Notes under the pieces: model-generated
The model's input: the letters and a program-made list of their open reading frames with translations, nothing else
Told to the model about the DNA's origin: nothing
Database searches by the model: none
Assembly: GCA_003219395.1 (NCBI GenBank)
Contig: QHOR01000014.1
Location: 1 to 8,435 of the forward strand
Direction: 5' to 3'
Length of the DNA stretch: 8,435 bases
Origin: Verrucomicrobiota bacterium
GTDB lineage: Bacteria; Verrucomicrobiota; Verrucomicrobiia; Chthoniobacterales; UBA10450
Shown: piece by piece, positions 1 through 5,830 of the stretch
Numbering within the stretch: position 1 is the stretch's first letter
Layout of the letters: each line of letters starts with the position of its first letter
Translations under genes and position numbers: made by a program

Positions 1-1
1 A

Positions 2-319
2 AGTTTTCCATCCGGAGCCACGGGCTTTGCACCAATTCCGCTGCTGCGGTTGCGATTTCGAACTATTGTAGTTGCCAGCTCCGACGACCCGTACGTCACG
101 CTTTCTCGCGCGCGAACGTTTGCGACCGCATGGGGCAGTGACTTCGTGATCATCGGTGAAGCTGGACACATTAACAGTGACAGTGGTGTCGACGACTGGC
201 CTGAAGGTCTCGCGCTCCTAAACACTCTTCGCAAAATTCCGAACAAGGTGGGCCGGTCCAAGCGATTGCTTTCTGATAGAGCCTCTATGAAAACGGGTCC
301 GTTCGTTGCACGGCGATAA
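2..319 (+). CDS. RBBP9/YdeN-family serine hydrolase, C-terminal part (5' end outside window)
   Basis: The frame is open from the left edge, so this is the 3' end of a longer gene. The visible protein, about 105 residues, has the signature of the RBBP9/YdeN alpha/beta-hydrolase family (PF06821): a VVASSDDPYV strand-loop carrying the catalytic Asp, then a WGSDFVIIGEAGHIN segment with the catalytic His in GHIN, then DWPEGLALL near the end. The nucleophile Ser lies upstream, outside the window. Family members are small cytosolic hydrolases of roughly 180-200 residues with few known substrates. The TTG at position 50 is not the start, because the homologous segment before it (GFAPIP) is still in frame. 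The last 25 or so residues after LRKIP are basic and longer than usual. The next gene begins 26 bases downstream. Family assignment is confident; the substrate is unknown. Confidence 0.88.
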   Translation, partial: SFPSGATGFAPIPLLRLRFRTIVVASSDDPYVTLSRARTFATAWGSDFVIIGEAGHINSDSGVDDWPEGLALLNTLRKIPNKVGRSKRLLSDRASMKTGPFVARR

Positions 320-345
320 ATCTTGCTCTGTAGTTCCCATTTGTA

Positions 346-1308
346 ATGCTAAAGCAGATTTGCACGGCCTTTGCTTTTCCGCTGCTCGCGCTGGCACAGG
401 CTCCCTATGCGTCTCACAAACCAATGCCCGAGCCGATAATTCTTGGCAGAGGAATCATTTCCGGCGGCGATTTCGATTCGCATCCTGCATTTTCGCCTGA
501 TGGTCGCACCATCTATTTCGTTCGTAGCTCGCCCAACTTTAAATTCTGGACGATTTTTGTGTCGAAATTCGAAAATGGACAGTGGACTCAGCCAGAAGTG
601 GCGCCGTTCTCCGGCCAATATTCTGACGCAGATCCATTCATTACGGCGGACGGCAAACAACTTTACTTCATCTCGAAGCGGCCGATGAATGCGCGAGCAA
701 AGACCGACAACGATATTTGGGTGATGAACAAAACAGAAACGGGTTGGAGCGAGCCGCGGCATCTCGATCCGCCAGTCAACAGCGATGCCGATGAATGGTA
801 TCCAACGCTCACACGCGATGGGACCATCTATTTCGGTTCCGATCGCCCGGGCGGACACGGGAAAACAGATTTGTACCGCGCGCGGCTTGTCGAAGGAAAG
901 TATGTAAGCGCGGAAAATTTAGGCGAACCGATCGACACTGCTGCGGATGAATACGAACCGTTCATCGCGCCGGATGAAAGTTTTCTCCTCTTCATGGCCG
1001 CCGAACGTCCGGATGCAGTAGGACGAGGCGATTTGTATGTCAGCTACCGACACGGCGAGAAATGGTCGGAGCCGAAAAAACTTGGAAACAAAATCAATTC
1101 CAGTAGTACCGAGTATTCGCCGAAAATTTCACCCGACGGAAAATATTTCTTCTGGTCGAGTACGCGTGGATTAACGGAAGCGCCAATGCAAAAGCGGCTC
1201 GACACGACCGCAATGATGGAAAAGTTTCGGAGTGCCGGGAATGGATTGGGAGATATTTATCAGATCGATCTTTCGGAACTGCATCTCGAAGGTAAGCGCG
1301 ACGAGTAA
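346..1308 (+). CDS. Exported PD40 beta-propeller (TolB-like repeat) protein
   Basis: A complete 320-residue protein. The N-terminus has a short hydrophobic stretch (about residues 5-18) ending ALAQA, consistent with a signal peptide cut near residue 19; there is no lipobox Cys. Five PD40/WD40-like motifs follow, of the form D-x-x-P-x-x-x-P/A-D-G-x-x-x-x-F: about residues 42-61 (HPAFSPDGRTIYFVRS), 94-113, 149-170, 201-222 and 255-274 (YSPKISPDGKYFFWSS). Such repeats form a periplasmic or outer-membrane-associated propeller, often used for protein or glycan binding. There is no OmpA, peptidase or TolB N-terminal domain, so it is a stand-alone propeller. The five clear motifs probably make a six-bladed propeller closed by the C-terminal strand (GDIYQIDLSEL). 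No Shine-Dalgarno sequence is visible before the ATG; the start was chosen because it gives the signal peptide. Specific function unknown. Confidence 0.85.
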   Translation: MLKQICTAFAFPLLALAQAPYASHKPMPEPIILGRGIISGGDFDSHPAFSPDGRTIYFVRSSPNFKFWTIFVSKFENGQWTQPEVAPFSGQYSDADPFITADGKQLYFISKRPMNARAKTDNDIWVMNKTETGWSEPRHLDPPVNSDADEWYPTLTRDGTIYFGSDRPGGHGKTDLYRARLVEGKYVSAENLGEPIDTAADEYEPFIAPDESFLLFMAAERPDAVGRGDLYVSYRHGEKWSEPKKLGNKINSSSTEYSPKISPDGKYFFWSSTRGLTEAPMQKRLDTTAMMEKFRSAGNGLGDIYQIDLSELHLEGKRDE

Positions 1309-1403
1309 GGTGCGTGTGCAATCATCCCGCTGCGAAAGTAGCGAGCACCATCCTGCGACTTTGACTGGGACGTTTGCGGGCAAGCATTTTTCTGCGGACG
1401 TAA

Positions 1404-1704
1404 TCAGCTACTTTTTCAATACCCGATCCCCGGTCGAGGCTCATCAAGAACAGCGTTCCGACCGTTCCGGCGCTCGGGCGCGAGGACTACAACATTCCGT
1501 ATCGCGAATGGGACAGTACAAGGAAAACCACGCCACATCTGACCACCCACATCTTCGAGCGAAGCGGGCACTTTCCCCATGTTCGAGGAGCAAGATCAGT
1601 TCGATTCGGCCTTGCTCGACTGGTTGGCGCATTCGACCTCGTCGCAGGTGGATCATAAGCCTGCGTCAGGGAGTGAACAGGTGGCGACAACAATAGGACA
1701 CTAG
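1404..1704 (+). pseudogene. Alpha/beta hydrolase, C-terminal remnant with a frameshift
   Basis: From 1404 one frame encodes a segment typical of the end of an alpha/beta hydrolase: SVPTVPALGREDYNIPYREW, matching the strand and Asp region, then HIFERSGHFP with the catalytic His. At the run CCCC (1575-1578) the homology jumps to another frame, which continues MFEEQDQFDSALLDWLA and ends at the TAG at 1702-1704. Removing one C restores a continuous family-like protein. The frame is closed upstream by a TAA at 1401. A possible earlier piece (GKHFSADVISYFFNTRSP, about 1379-1432) lies in yet another frame and may be the cap region, which would imply a second frameshift near another CCCC run. The nucleophile elbow (GxSxG) and the N-terminal half are absent. 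Only about the last third of a normal gene of around 280 residues remains. It is a remnant or a consensus error on top of a truncation. Confidence 0.7.
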
Positions 1705-1850
1705 GACAACTGGCATTATTCGCCCGTCTGAAGTGGCCATTGCCGCATTTTGCGATTTCCAGAAATTCGGAGCGCTAAGGGATCGATGCACGCCTGTTCT
1801 GAACATCTCATTTCGTTCGTCACAGCAAGTAAAACACGACATTAAAAATT

Positions 1851-2283
1851 ATGAGCACGCAAAAAAACGAGTTGTTCAACCCTACCTGTTCTTCAATGGC
1901 CGCTGTGAAGAGGCGCTCGATTTCTACCACGAGGCGATTGGAGCCGAGGTGAACGCATTTGTGCGGTTCAAAGACAGCCCGGACCCGAATATCTTCGCAC
2001 CCAGGGCAGGCGAGAAAATCATCCATGCAAATTGGCAGATTGGTAATACCACTGTGTTTGCTTCGGACGGGACGGCGGAGGGAGATCCAAATTTCAGGGT
2101 ATTTCGCTCTCGCTCATGGCGTCAGATGGGGCTGACGTCGAGCGAGTGGTCGCTACGTTGGCCGAAGGTGGGAAGGTCATGTTGCCGGTAACAAATACGT
2201 TCTTCTCGCCGCGTTTTGGCATGATCGCGGATCGCTTTGGAGTGTCATGGATGGTCCAAGCGGCGCCACAAAAACAGAAATGA
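1851..2283 (+). pseudogene. VOC/PhnB-like protein, first tandem copy, broken by two frameshifts
   Basis: Three frames together give a full VOC (PhnB-like, PF06983 type) protein closely resembling the intact copy at 2850-3296. ATG 1851 starts MSTQK, like the MSTT of the paralog. After the A7 run (1861-1867) homology moves to the -1 frame: VVQPYLFFNGRCEEALDFY through FASDGTAEGDPNF. At 2093-2097 a base is missing (TTCAG where TTCCAG is expected), and homology moves again to GISLSLMASDGADVERVVA and SPRFGMIADRFGVSWMV, ending at TGA 2281-2283. Restoring one A and one C would yield about 145 residues. The first break lies in a canonical slippery heptamer, A AAA AAC, in correct phase, but the second has no such motif, so decay or sequence error is the simpler reading. 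VOC proteins of this group are small dimeric proteins, often of unknown function. Confidence 0.85.
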
Positions 2284-2337
2284 TTCGCATTTTCGGAGAG
2301 TTAATCCTCGCAGAGACAGTCCTTCAATAATGCCGGC

Positions 2338-2345
2338 AAGGGGGT
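2338..2345 (+). promoter_or_regulatory. Shine-Dalgarno sequence before the ORF at 2352
   Basis: AAGGGGGT lies 6 bases before the ATG at 2352. It is the strongest ribosome-binding site in a window where most genes lack one. It supports 2352, rather than an internal GTG at 2389, as the real start of the broken small gene that follows. Confidence 0.5.
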
Positions 2346-2351
2346 AACAAC

Positions 2352-2649
2352 ATGATGGCGAGAAACGCTTGCGTTGTAGCAGTCTTCCGTGTGCCGAGCC
2401 TGTGTGCTTTCGCACAGGAGGTGTCGCGTCGCGAAAGGCAGTCGTCTGCGGCTGGTGATCGGGCCCGTGAATACGGTGACCATGGAGAAGAACTACAACA
2501 CTGGCGGTATGGTTGCCGCGGAATCTGGCAAGGACGCGCGCAAAGCGACGGTAACGCTATACCACGACGAGACCCGGCCGAGTGCTCTGTATGTGCCAAT
2601 CGCGGCAGCGTCCTCCGTGGAAGAGGCGAAGGAGAAAAGGAGGAAGTAG
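2352..2649 (+). pseudogene. Possible frameshifted small exported protein, family unknown
   Basis: I do not recognise this gene. ATG 2352 follows a good Shine-Dalgarno sequence and begins a signal-like peptide (ACVVAVFRVPSLCAFAQE, residues 5-22) with an apparent cleavage site after CAFA. Past about 2420 that frame becomes Arg- and Glu-rich without character. The frame one base further on, open from 2389 to the TAG at 2647-2649, then has coding-like composition with mostly G or C at third positions. It encodes a Gly-, Thr- and Val-rich segment (LVIGPVNTVTMEKNYNTGG, then TVTLYHDETRPSALYVPI) ending in a charged Glu/Lys/Arg tail. A frame change between about 2420 and 2445 would join signal peptide and body into a protein of about 98 residues. 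Alternatively only the downstream frame is coding, or neither is. It sits between two VOC paralogs. Confidence 0.4.
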
Positions 2650-2671
2650 AGGGCCACTCTTTGACGAGCGC

Positions 2672-2727
2672 TCGACCGAATGAGTAACGCGGACCCACTG
2701 AAGGTGGGTCTGAACGACTCCGGTCGG
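2672..2727. repeat. Nested inverted repeat (possible two-stem hairpin)
   Basis: An inner stem GACCCAC (2692-2698) pairs perfectly with GTGGGTC (2704-2710) around a 5-base loop, and extends by one wobble and one G-C pair to 2690/2712. An outer stem CGACCG (2673-2678) pairs with CGGTCG (2721-2726), separated from the inner one by an internal loop of about 10 bases on each side. No T-run follows, so it is not a standard intrinsic terminator. It lies between the stop of the unknown ORF and the leader of the second VOC gene. Confidence 0.5.
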
Positions 2728-2849
2728 AAACGAAGAAGGATGGGTCACTGAACGGAAAAACTAACGCAGGCAATGTCCGGAATCGTCCTCTTTGTTCGTC
2801 TTAGCAATGAGTTAAGCAAACCAACAAAATCAAACCATAAATCCAACAT

Positions 2850-3296
2850 ATGAGCACAACAGAAGACAGCCGAATGATTCAACCCTATCTCTTCTTGAAC
2901 GGAAATTGCGAACAAGCCATTGAGTTTTACCGCAAAGCACTTGGCGCCGAAGTTGAGATGATGACGCGCTTCAAGGAGAGCCCTGAGCCGCCTCCACCCG
3001 GAACTCTGCCACCGGCTTTCGAGAATAAAATCATGCACGCCAGTTTTCGCATCGGCCAAACGAGAGTCCTGGCCTCCGACGGCTGTTCGGCTGAGAAGCC
3101 AAGCTTTCAAGGCTTCTCACTCTCACTCTCGGTGCCGAACGAGAAAGAAGCGGATCGCGCGTTCGGCGCGCTGGCCGACGGTGGGCAGGTGAAGATGCCG
3201 CTCACGAAAACGTTTTGGTCCCCGCGGTTCGGCATGGTTGAAGATCGTTTCGGAATTGGATGGATGATCAATGTCGTTGCAGACGGACAGAAGTAA
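2850..3296 (+). CDS. VOC-superfamily (PhnB-like) protein, intact second copy
   Basis: A complete protein of 148 residues, the usual length for PhnB-like members of the vicinal oxygen chelate superfamily (PF06983 / 3-dmu-9_3-mt group). The first beta-alpha-beta-beta-beta module starts at about residue 10 (QPYLFLNGNCEQAIEFYRKA, LGAEVEMMTRF), the linker is Pro-rich (residues 46-55), and the second module covers about residues 85-146 (FSLSLSVPNEKEADRAFGAL, WSPRFGMVEDRFGIGWMI). The WSPRFG...DRFG.W signature is typical of this subgroup. Despite the PhnB name these proteins do not appear to be phosphonate enzymes; substrates are mostly unknown. Translation starts at an ATG after an A/C-rich leader with no G from 2817 to 2851 and no Shine-Dalgarno sequence. 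It is paralogous to the broken gene at 1851-2283 and presumably keeps the function that copy lost. Confidence 0.92.
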   Translation: MSTTEDSRMIQPYLFLNGNCEQAIEFYRKALGAEVEMMTRFKESPEPPPPGTLPPAFENKIMHASFRIGQTRVLASDGCSAEKPSFQGFSLSLSVPNEKEADRAFGALADGGQVKMPLTKTFWSPRFGMVEDRFGIGWMINVVADGQK

Positions 3297-3574
3297 GCCG
3301 TGTTAATTTGCCGCTACACGGATCCTAACAAAAAGCCCCGGATGACCAGAATCACGCAAAAGATCACGCCATATTTATGGTTTGATAAAGCATGATGTTC
3401 GCCAAGACGATGAACTCGGCATGGCGAGCAAATTGAATGGATTTTAGTCACGCGCTCCTGCCGATGAAGAAGTTTGATAGTGCCGCTTTCGAGCGGGCTT
3501 AAGAAGCAAATTGAATCGTTGCTTGGACGTGATGCGCTCCAGCACGTATCCCTGAAACCCGAATACAACAAACT
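3297..3574. other. 278-base gap without a convincing gene
   Basis: No ORF here resembles a known family. A 6-bp inverted repeat (CCGTGT 3298-3303, ACACGG 3316-3321, 12-base loop) directly follows the VOC stop. It lacks a T-run, so at most it is a weak transcript end. A short open stretch (from TTG 3474 or GTG 3480 to TGA 3576-3578, about 34 codons, ending KPEYNKL) overlaps the SRPBCC start by ATGA. It has no good ribosome site and may be chance or a leader peptide. Any promoter for the downstream operon should lie in this gap, but I see no clear -35/-10 pair. Confidence 0.4.
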
Positions 3575-4030
3575 ATGACAACACAAAACGCAAATACCAT
3601 CCGTCTTCACCGCGTGCTCCGCGCCGCGCCTGAGAAAATCTACCGCGCATTCCTCGATCCAGATGCAATGGCAAAATGGCTACCGCCAAACGGATTCACA
3701 GGGAAAGTTCACCAGGCAGACGCGAAGGTGGGCGGCAGCTATAGAATGTCGTTCACCAATTTCACCACCGGCAAGAGCCATTCCTTCGGCGGGAAATATC
3801 TCGAGCTCAAACCACATGAGCGCATGGTTTACACCGACCAATTCGATGACCCAAACTTGCCCGGACAAATGCAAACCACCATCACGTTGAAAAAAGTGGC
3901 GTGCGGCACCGAAGTGAACATCGTCCAGGAAGGTGTACCAGCTGTTATTCCAGCCGAAGCCTGTTATCTGGGCTGGCAGGAATCGCTGACGCTGCTGACA
4001 AAGCTCGTCGAAGCAGAGATTCCCGATTGA
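3575..4030 (+). CDS. SRPBCC-domain protein, AHSA1-like
   Basis: A complete protein of 151 residues, normal for the AHSA1/activator of Hsp90 ATPase homolog group (PF08327) of the START/Bet v 1 fold. It shows the family's order: an N-terminal strand and helix (RVLRAAPEKIYRAFLDPDAM, residues 13-32) with KWLPP following; GGSYRMSFTNF (53-63) on the beta sheet; GGKYLELKPHERMVYTDQF (72-90); and the long C-terminal helix GWQESLTLLTKLVEA (133-147) that covers the hydrophobic pocket. Members bind small hydrophobic ligands, and bacterial stand-alone ones are largely uncharacterised. It is the first gene of the compact run, with only 8 bases to the reductase start. The leader is A/C-rich (AATACAACAAACT) with no Shine-Dalgarno. 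No ArsR-type regulator, a common partner of this family, is next to it. Confidence 0.92.
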   Translation: MTTQNANTIRLHRVLRAAPEKIYRAFLDPDAMAKWLPPNGFTGKVHQADAKVGGSYRMSFTNFTTGKSHSFGGKYLELKPHERMVYTDQFDDPNLPGQMQTTITLKKVACGTEVNIVQEGVPAVIPAEACYLGWQESLTLLTKLVEAEIPD

Positions 4031-4037
4031 CCTCACG

Positions 4038-4049
4038 AATGAGCAAGGT
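4038..4049 (+). repeat. 12-base direct repeat, copy 1 (start of reductase gene)
   Basis: AATGAGCAAGGT overlaps the ATG of the reductase gene. An identical 12-mer overlaps its stop 644 bases later (4682-4693), with weaker similarity continuing for about 10 bases after each copy (GAGATGC versus AAGATGC). Confidence 0.55.
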
Positions 4050-4686
4050 GAGATGCCAGATCACGACGTCGCTCGACGGCTATGTTGCCGGCCCGAACCA
4101 AAGCCGCGAGAATCCGCTCGGTGAAGGCGGTGAACATCTCCACGATTGGGCCGTTCCCACAAAAACTTTCCGCGCGCTGCACGGTGAACAGAGGGGCGGT
4201 GAAACCGGCATCAACGATGACGTGTTGCGGGAAGCACTCGACAACGTTGGCGCCACGATCCTGGGCCGAAACATGTTCGGCCCGGTTCGCGGACCGTGGG
4301 GTCGCGATCCCTGGCACGGCTGGTGGGGCGACGATCCGCCTTTTAATCATCCAGTGTTCGTGCTCACACATCACCCGCGAGATCCCCTGTCCATGCAGGG
4401 CGGCACGACATTTTATTTTGTTACCGACGGCATCGAGTCCGCACTCGAACAAGCACGAGAAGCGGCCGGCGGCAAGGACGTCACGATCGGCGGCGGTGCC
4501 AGCGCTGTGCAGCAATACCTCGCGGCTGGTCTGCTTGACGAACTGGACATTCACGTGGCGCCGGTTTTGCTCGGCGGCGGTGAAAGGCTCTTCGACAAAC
4601 TCGGCGCGCGCAAAGTCCGTCTCGAATCGGTGCGCGTGCTCGCTGGGGCTGGAGTTGCGCATCTGAAGTATCGCGTCGTGAAATGA
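4039..4686 (+). CDS. RibD C-terminal / dihydrofolate reductase-like protein
   Basis: A 215-residue protein of the RibD C-terminal/DHFR-like family (PF01872; YyaP/YwjB type). The frame is open further upstream into the SRPBCC gene, but ATG 4039 puts the conserved TSLDGYVAG motif at residues 10-18, as in the family. Other landmarks: ATILGRNMFG (72-81), an NADPH-site region; PVFVLTHHPRD (105-115); and GGGASAVQQYLAAGLLDELD (151-170) followed by HVAPVLLGGGERLF (172-185). A Trp-rich loop (PWGRDPWHGWWGDD, 86-99) is characteristic of the longer members. These are probable NAD(P)H-dependent reductases; the actual substrate, folate-like or otherwise, is not known, and stand-alone members are not riboflavin biosynthesis enzymes. 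It sits 8 bases after the SRPBCC stop and 12 bases before the NTF2-like gene, consistent with co-transcription. Confidence 0.92.
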   Translation: MSKVRCQITTSLDGYVAGPNQSRENPLGEGGEHLHDWAVPTKTFRALHGEQRGGETGINDDVLREALDNVGATILGRNMFGPVRGPWGRDPWHGWWGDDPPFNHPVFVLTHHPRDPLSMQGGTTFYFVTDGIESALEQAREAAGGKDVTIGGGASAVQQYLAAGLLDELDIHVAPVLLGGGERLFDKLGARKVRLESVRVLAGAGVAHLKYRVVK

Positions 4687-4693
4687 GCAAGGT
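4682..4693 (+). repeat. 12-base direct repeat, copy 2 (end of reductase gene)
   Basis: AATGAGCAAGGT overlaps the TGA of the reductase gene and supplies the AAGG (4689-4692) that acts as a plausible Shine-Dalgarno sequence, 6 bases before the NTF2-like ATG at 4699. It is identical to 4038-4049. Confidence 0.55.
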
Positions 4694-4698
4694 CCAAG

Positions 4699-5091
4699 AT
4701 GCAAGTTCAGCAAAGTCGCGAACAAGAACTACCCCAGGCAGACACATTGATCGCCTGCGAAAAAGAAACATGGCGCCTGATTCAGCAGAAAAATCTCAAC
4801 GGCTTCGCCAGTTATCTAGCGGAAGATTTCTATGACATTTTTCCTGACGGAACGGAACGGACAAAATCCGAGCTTCTGGATTTTCTTCGGAACGCGGAGC
4901 TGAAGGATTATCAGCTCGGCAACTTTCGCGTTACCATGTTAAACAACAACGCGGCAGTCGTCACATATCACGTCGACGCCCATGCGGTGATTGAACGAAA
5001 ACAGATTTTTATGCAGAACGCTGTGACAGCCGGCTGGGCCAGACGCGCAGGCAAATGGGTGAATGTCTTTGCGATCGCTTCAGCACGATGA
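4699..5091 (+). CDS. NTF2-like / SnoaL-type (DUF4440-like) protein
   Basis: A complete 130-residue protein with the NTF2-like cone fold pattern: an N-terminal amphipathic helix (about residues 16-40: LIACEKETWRLIQQKN, FASYLAEDFYDIFPDG), the short helix KSELLDFLRN (56-65), and an antiparallel sheet with LGNFRVTMLNNNAAVVTYHV (73-92) and a final strand GKWVNVFAIASA (118-129). This matches DUF4440/SnoaL-like proteins, which serve as small-molecule-binding or isomerase-like domains; the ligand here is unknown. An AAGG six bases before the ATG is a plausible ribosome site. Its TGA overlaps the ATG of the next gene in ATGA (5088-5091), so the two are probably translationally coupled. The sequence around 107-116 (QNAVTAGWARRAG) replaces the more usual tight turn but does not break the frame. 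Confidence 0.87.
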   Translation: MQVQQSREQELPQADTLIACEKETWRLIQQKNLNGFASYLAEDFYDIFPDGTERTKSELLDFLRNAELKDYQLGNFRVTMLNNNAAVVTYHVDAHAVIERKQIFMQNAVTAGWARRAGKWVNVFAIASAR

Positions 5092-5830
5092 AGGACTCTG
5101 AGCCTCGTTGGAAAAGAAACCTCAAGAGAAAGAAGTTGCTCTTGGCTGCGACTCTTCTTTCCGCGCTTGGCTCCGGATTAACGGGCGGTATTTGCGGCGA
5201 TCAGGACCCTCGACCAGACTTGAATGCCGACAGGCTTCGAACCGGATCATTTACCTATCGGACATTAGTGGATGGTAGGGCAGCAGGAGAGAGCCGAATC
5301 GGTGTTCACAGGCAAGAGAATTCGGGCAACTTTGTGTTTTCCAATCTTGTCACTGGAAGCTTCAGCCAATCGTGGGAGGCTATCGCTTCGCCGACATTTG
5401 CTCCGGTATCGGCAAAGCTCAGTTTAGGAGAAGGAGCGGCTGCGAGGCCCATCTTTGAACTCGCCTACAACGGCAACCGAGTAGTGGGGTTCGTAGTTCC
5501 GCGGAAAGAGCCTTCCGAGAAACGCGAAGTCAGCGAGGCTGTAAGTGATGATACCGTCGATCAGCGGATTGACTGGGCTACTGTCATGGCGCTTAAGGAG
5601 TATGTGGAAGGGCAGAAGTTCCGCTTTCATGTGTATGATCCGGGGACGGGAAACTCGCCTGTGACTGTGCAGGTTGGTAAAACTGAAACGATCGCGGTTC
5701 CGGCGGGCTCGTTTGATACCGTCAGTCTCTTATATCAAATCAATAAGAATAATGGACAAAACACACCCCGCGGTTTCTGGTAAAGGAAAAGTTCCCAAAC
5801 GGCTCGGTCAGCGAGCTTGTCGAGAAGTGA
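5088..5830 (+). pseudogene. Exported DUF3108-like protein, frameshifted near its 3' end
   Basis: ATG 5088 overlaps the NTF2-like stop (ATGA) and begins a basic N-terminus and hydrophobic segment (KRKKLLLAATLLSALGSGL, residues 13-31), a signal peptide. The body resembles DUF3108-type periplasmic beta-rich proteins: GSFTYRTLVDGRAAGESRIG (53-72), a middle with WATVMALKEYVEGQKF, then VQVGKTETIAVPAGSFDTV and LLYQINKNNGQN. The frame then stops at 5781-5783, but homology continues in the -1 frame as PRFLVKEKFPNGSVSELVEK, ending at TGA 5828-5830. Related proteins usually have several more residues between the NG and PRFLV parts, so a small out-of-frame deletion near 5755-5770 (beside CACACCCC) is likely. 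The repaired stop overlaps the DUF1772 start in TGATG, strong evidence that 5830 was the original end. As it stands, the product loses its last strands. Confidence 0.75.

Noticed and set aside
346..1308. TolB of the Tol-Pal system
   Set aside because: The PD40 repeats are similar, but the TolB N-terminal domain is absent and there are no tolQRA or pal genes nearby.
2850..3296. Fosfomycin or bleomycin resistance protein
   Set aside because: It shares the VOC fold, but the QPYLFLNG and SPRFGM/DRFG signature belongs to the PhnB-like group of unknown function.
3298..3321. Intrinsic terminator after the intact VOC gene
   Set aside because: The stem is only 6 bp with a 12-base loop and is not followed by a T-run.
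4082..4666. Second plus-strand protein inside the reductase gene, and the long minus-strand frames opposite it
   Set aside because: Low-complexity Arg-, Ser- and Ala-rich translations without motifs; shadows of the GC-rich reductase frame.
4039..4686. Trimethoprim-resistant dihydrofolate reductase
   Set aside because: The motifs are those of the RibD-C/YyaP-like group, not of FolA or Dfr enzymes, and nothing shows resistance.
5071..5078. GCGATCGC palindrome (HIP1-like octamer)
   Set aside because: A single copy inside a coding region; HIP1 is meaningful only when abundant, as in cyanobacteria.
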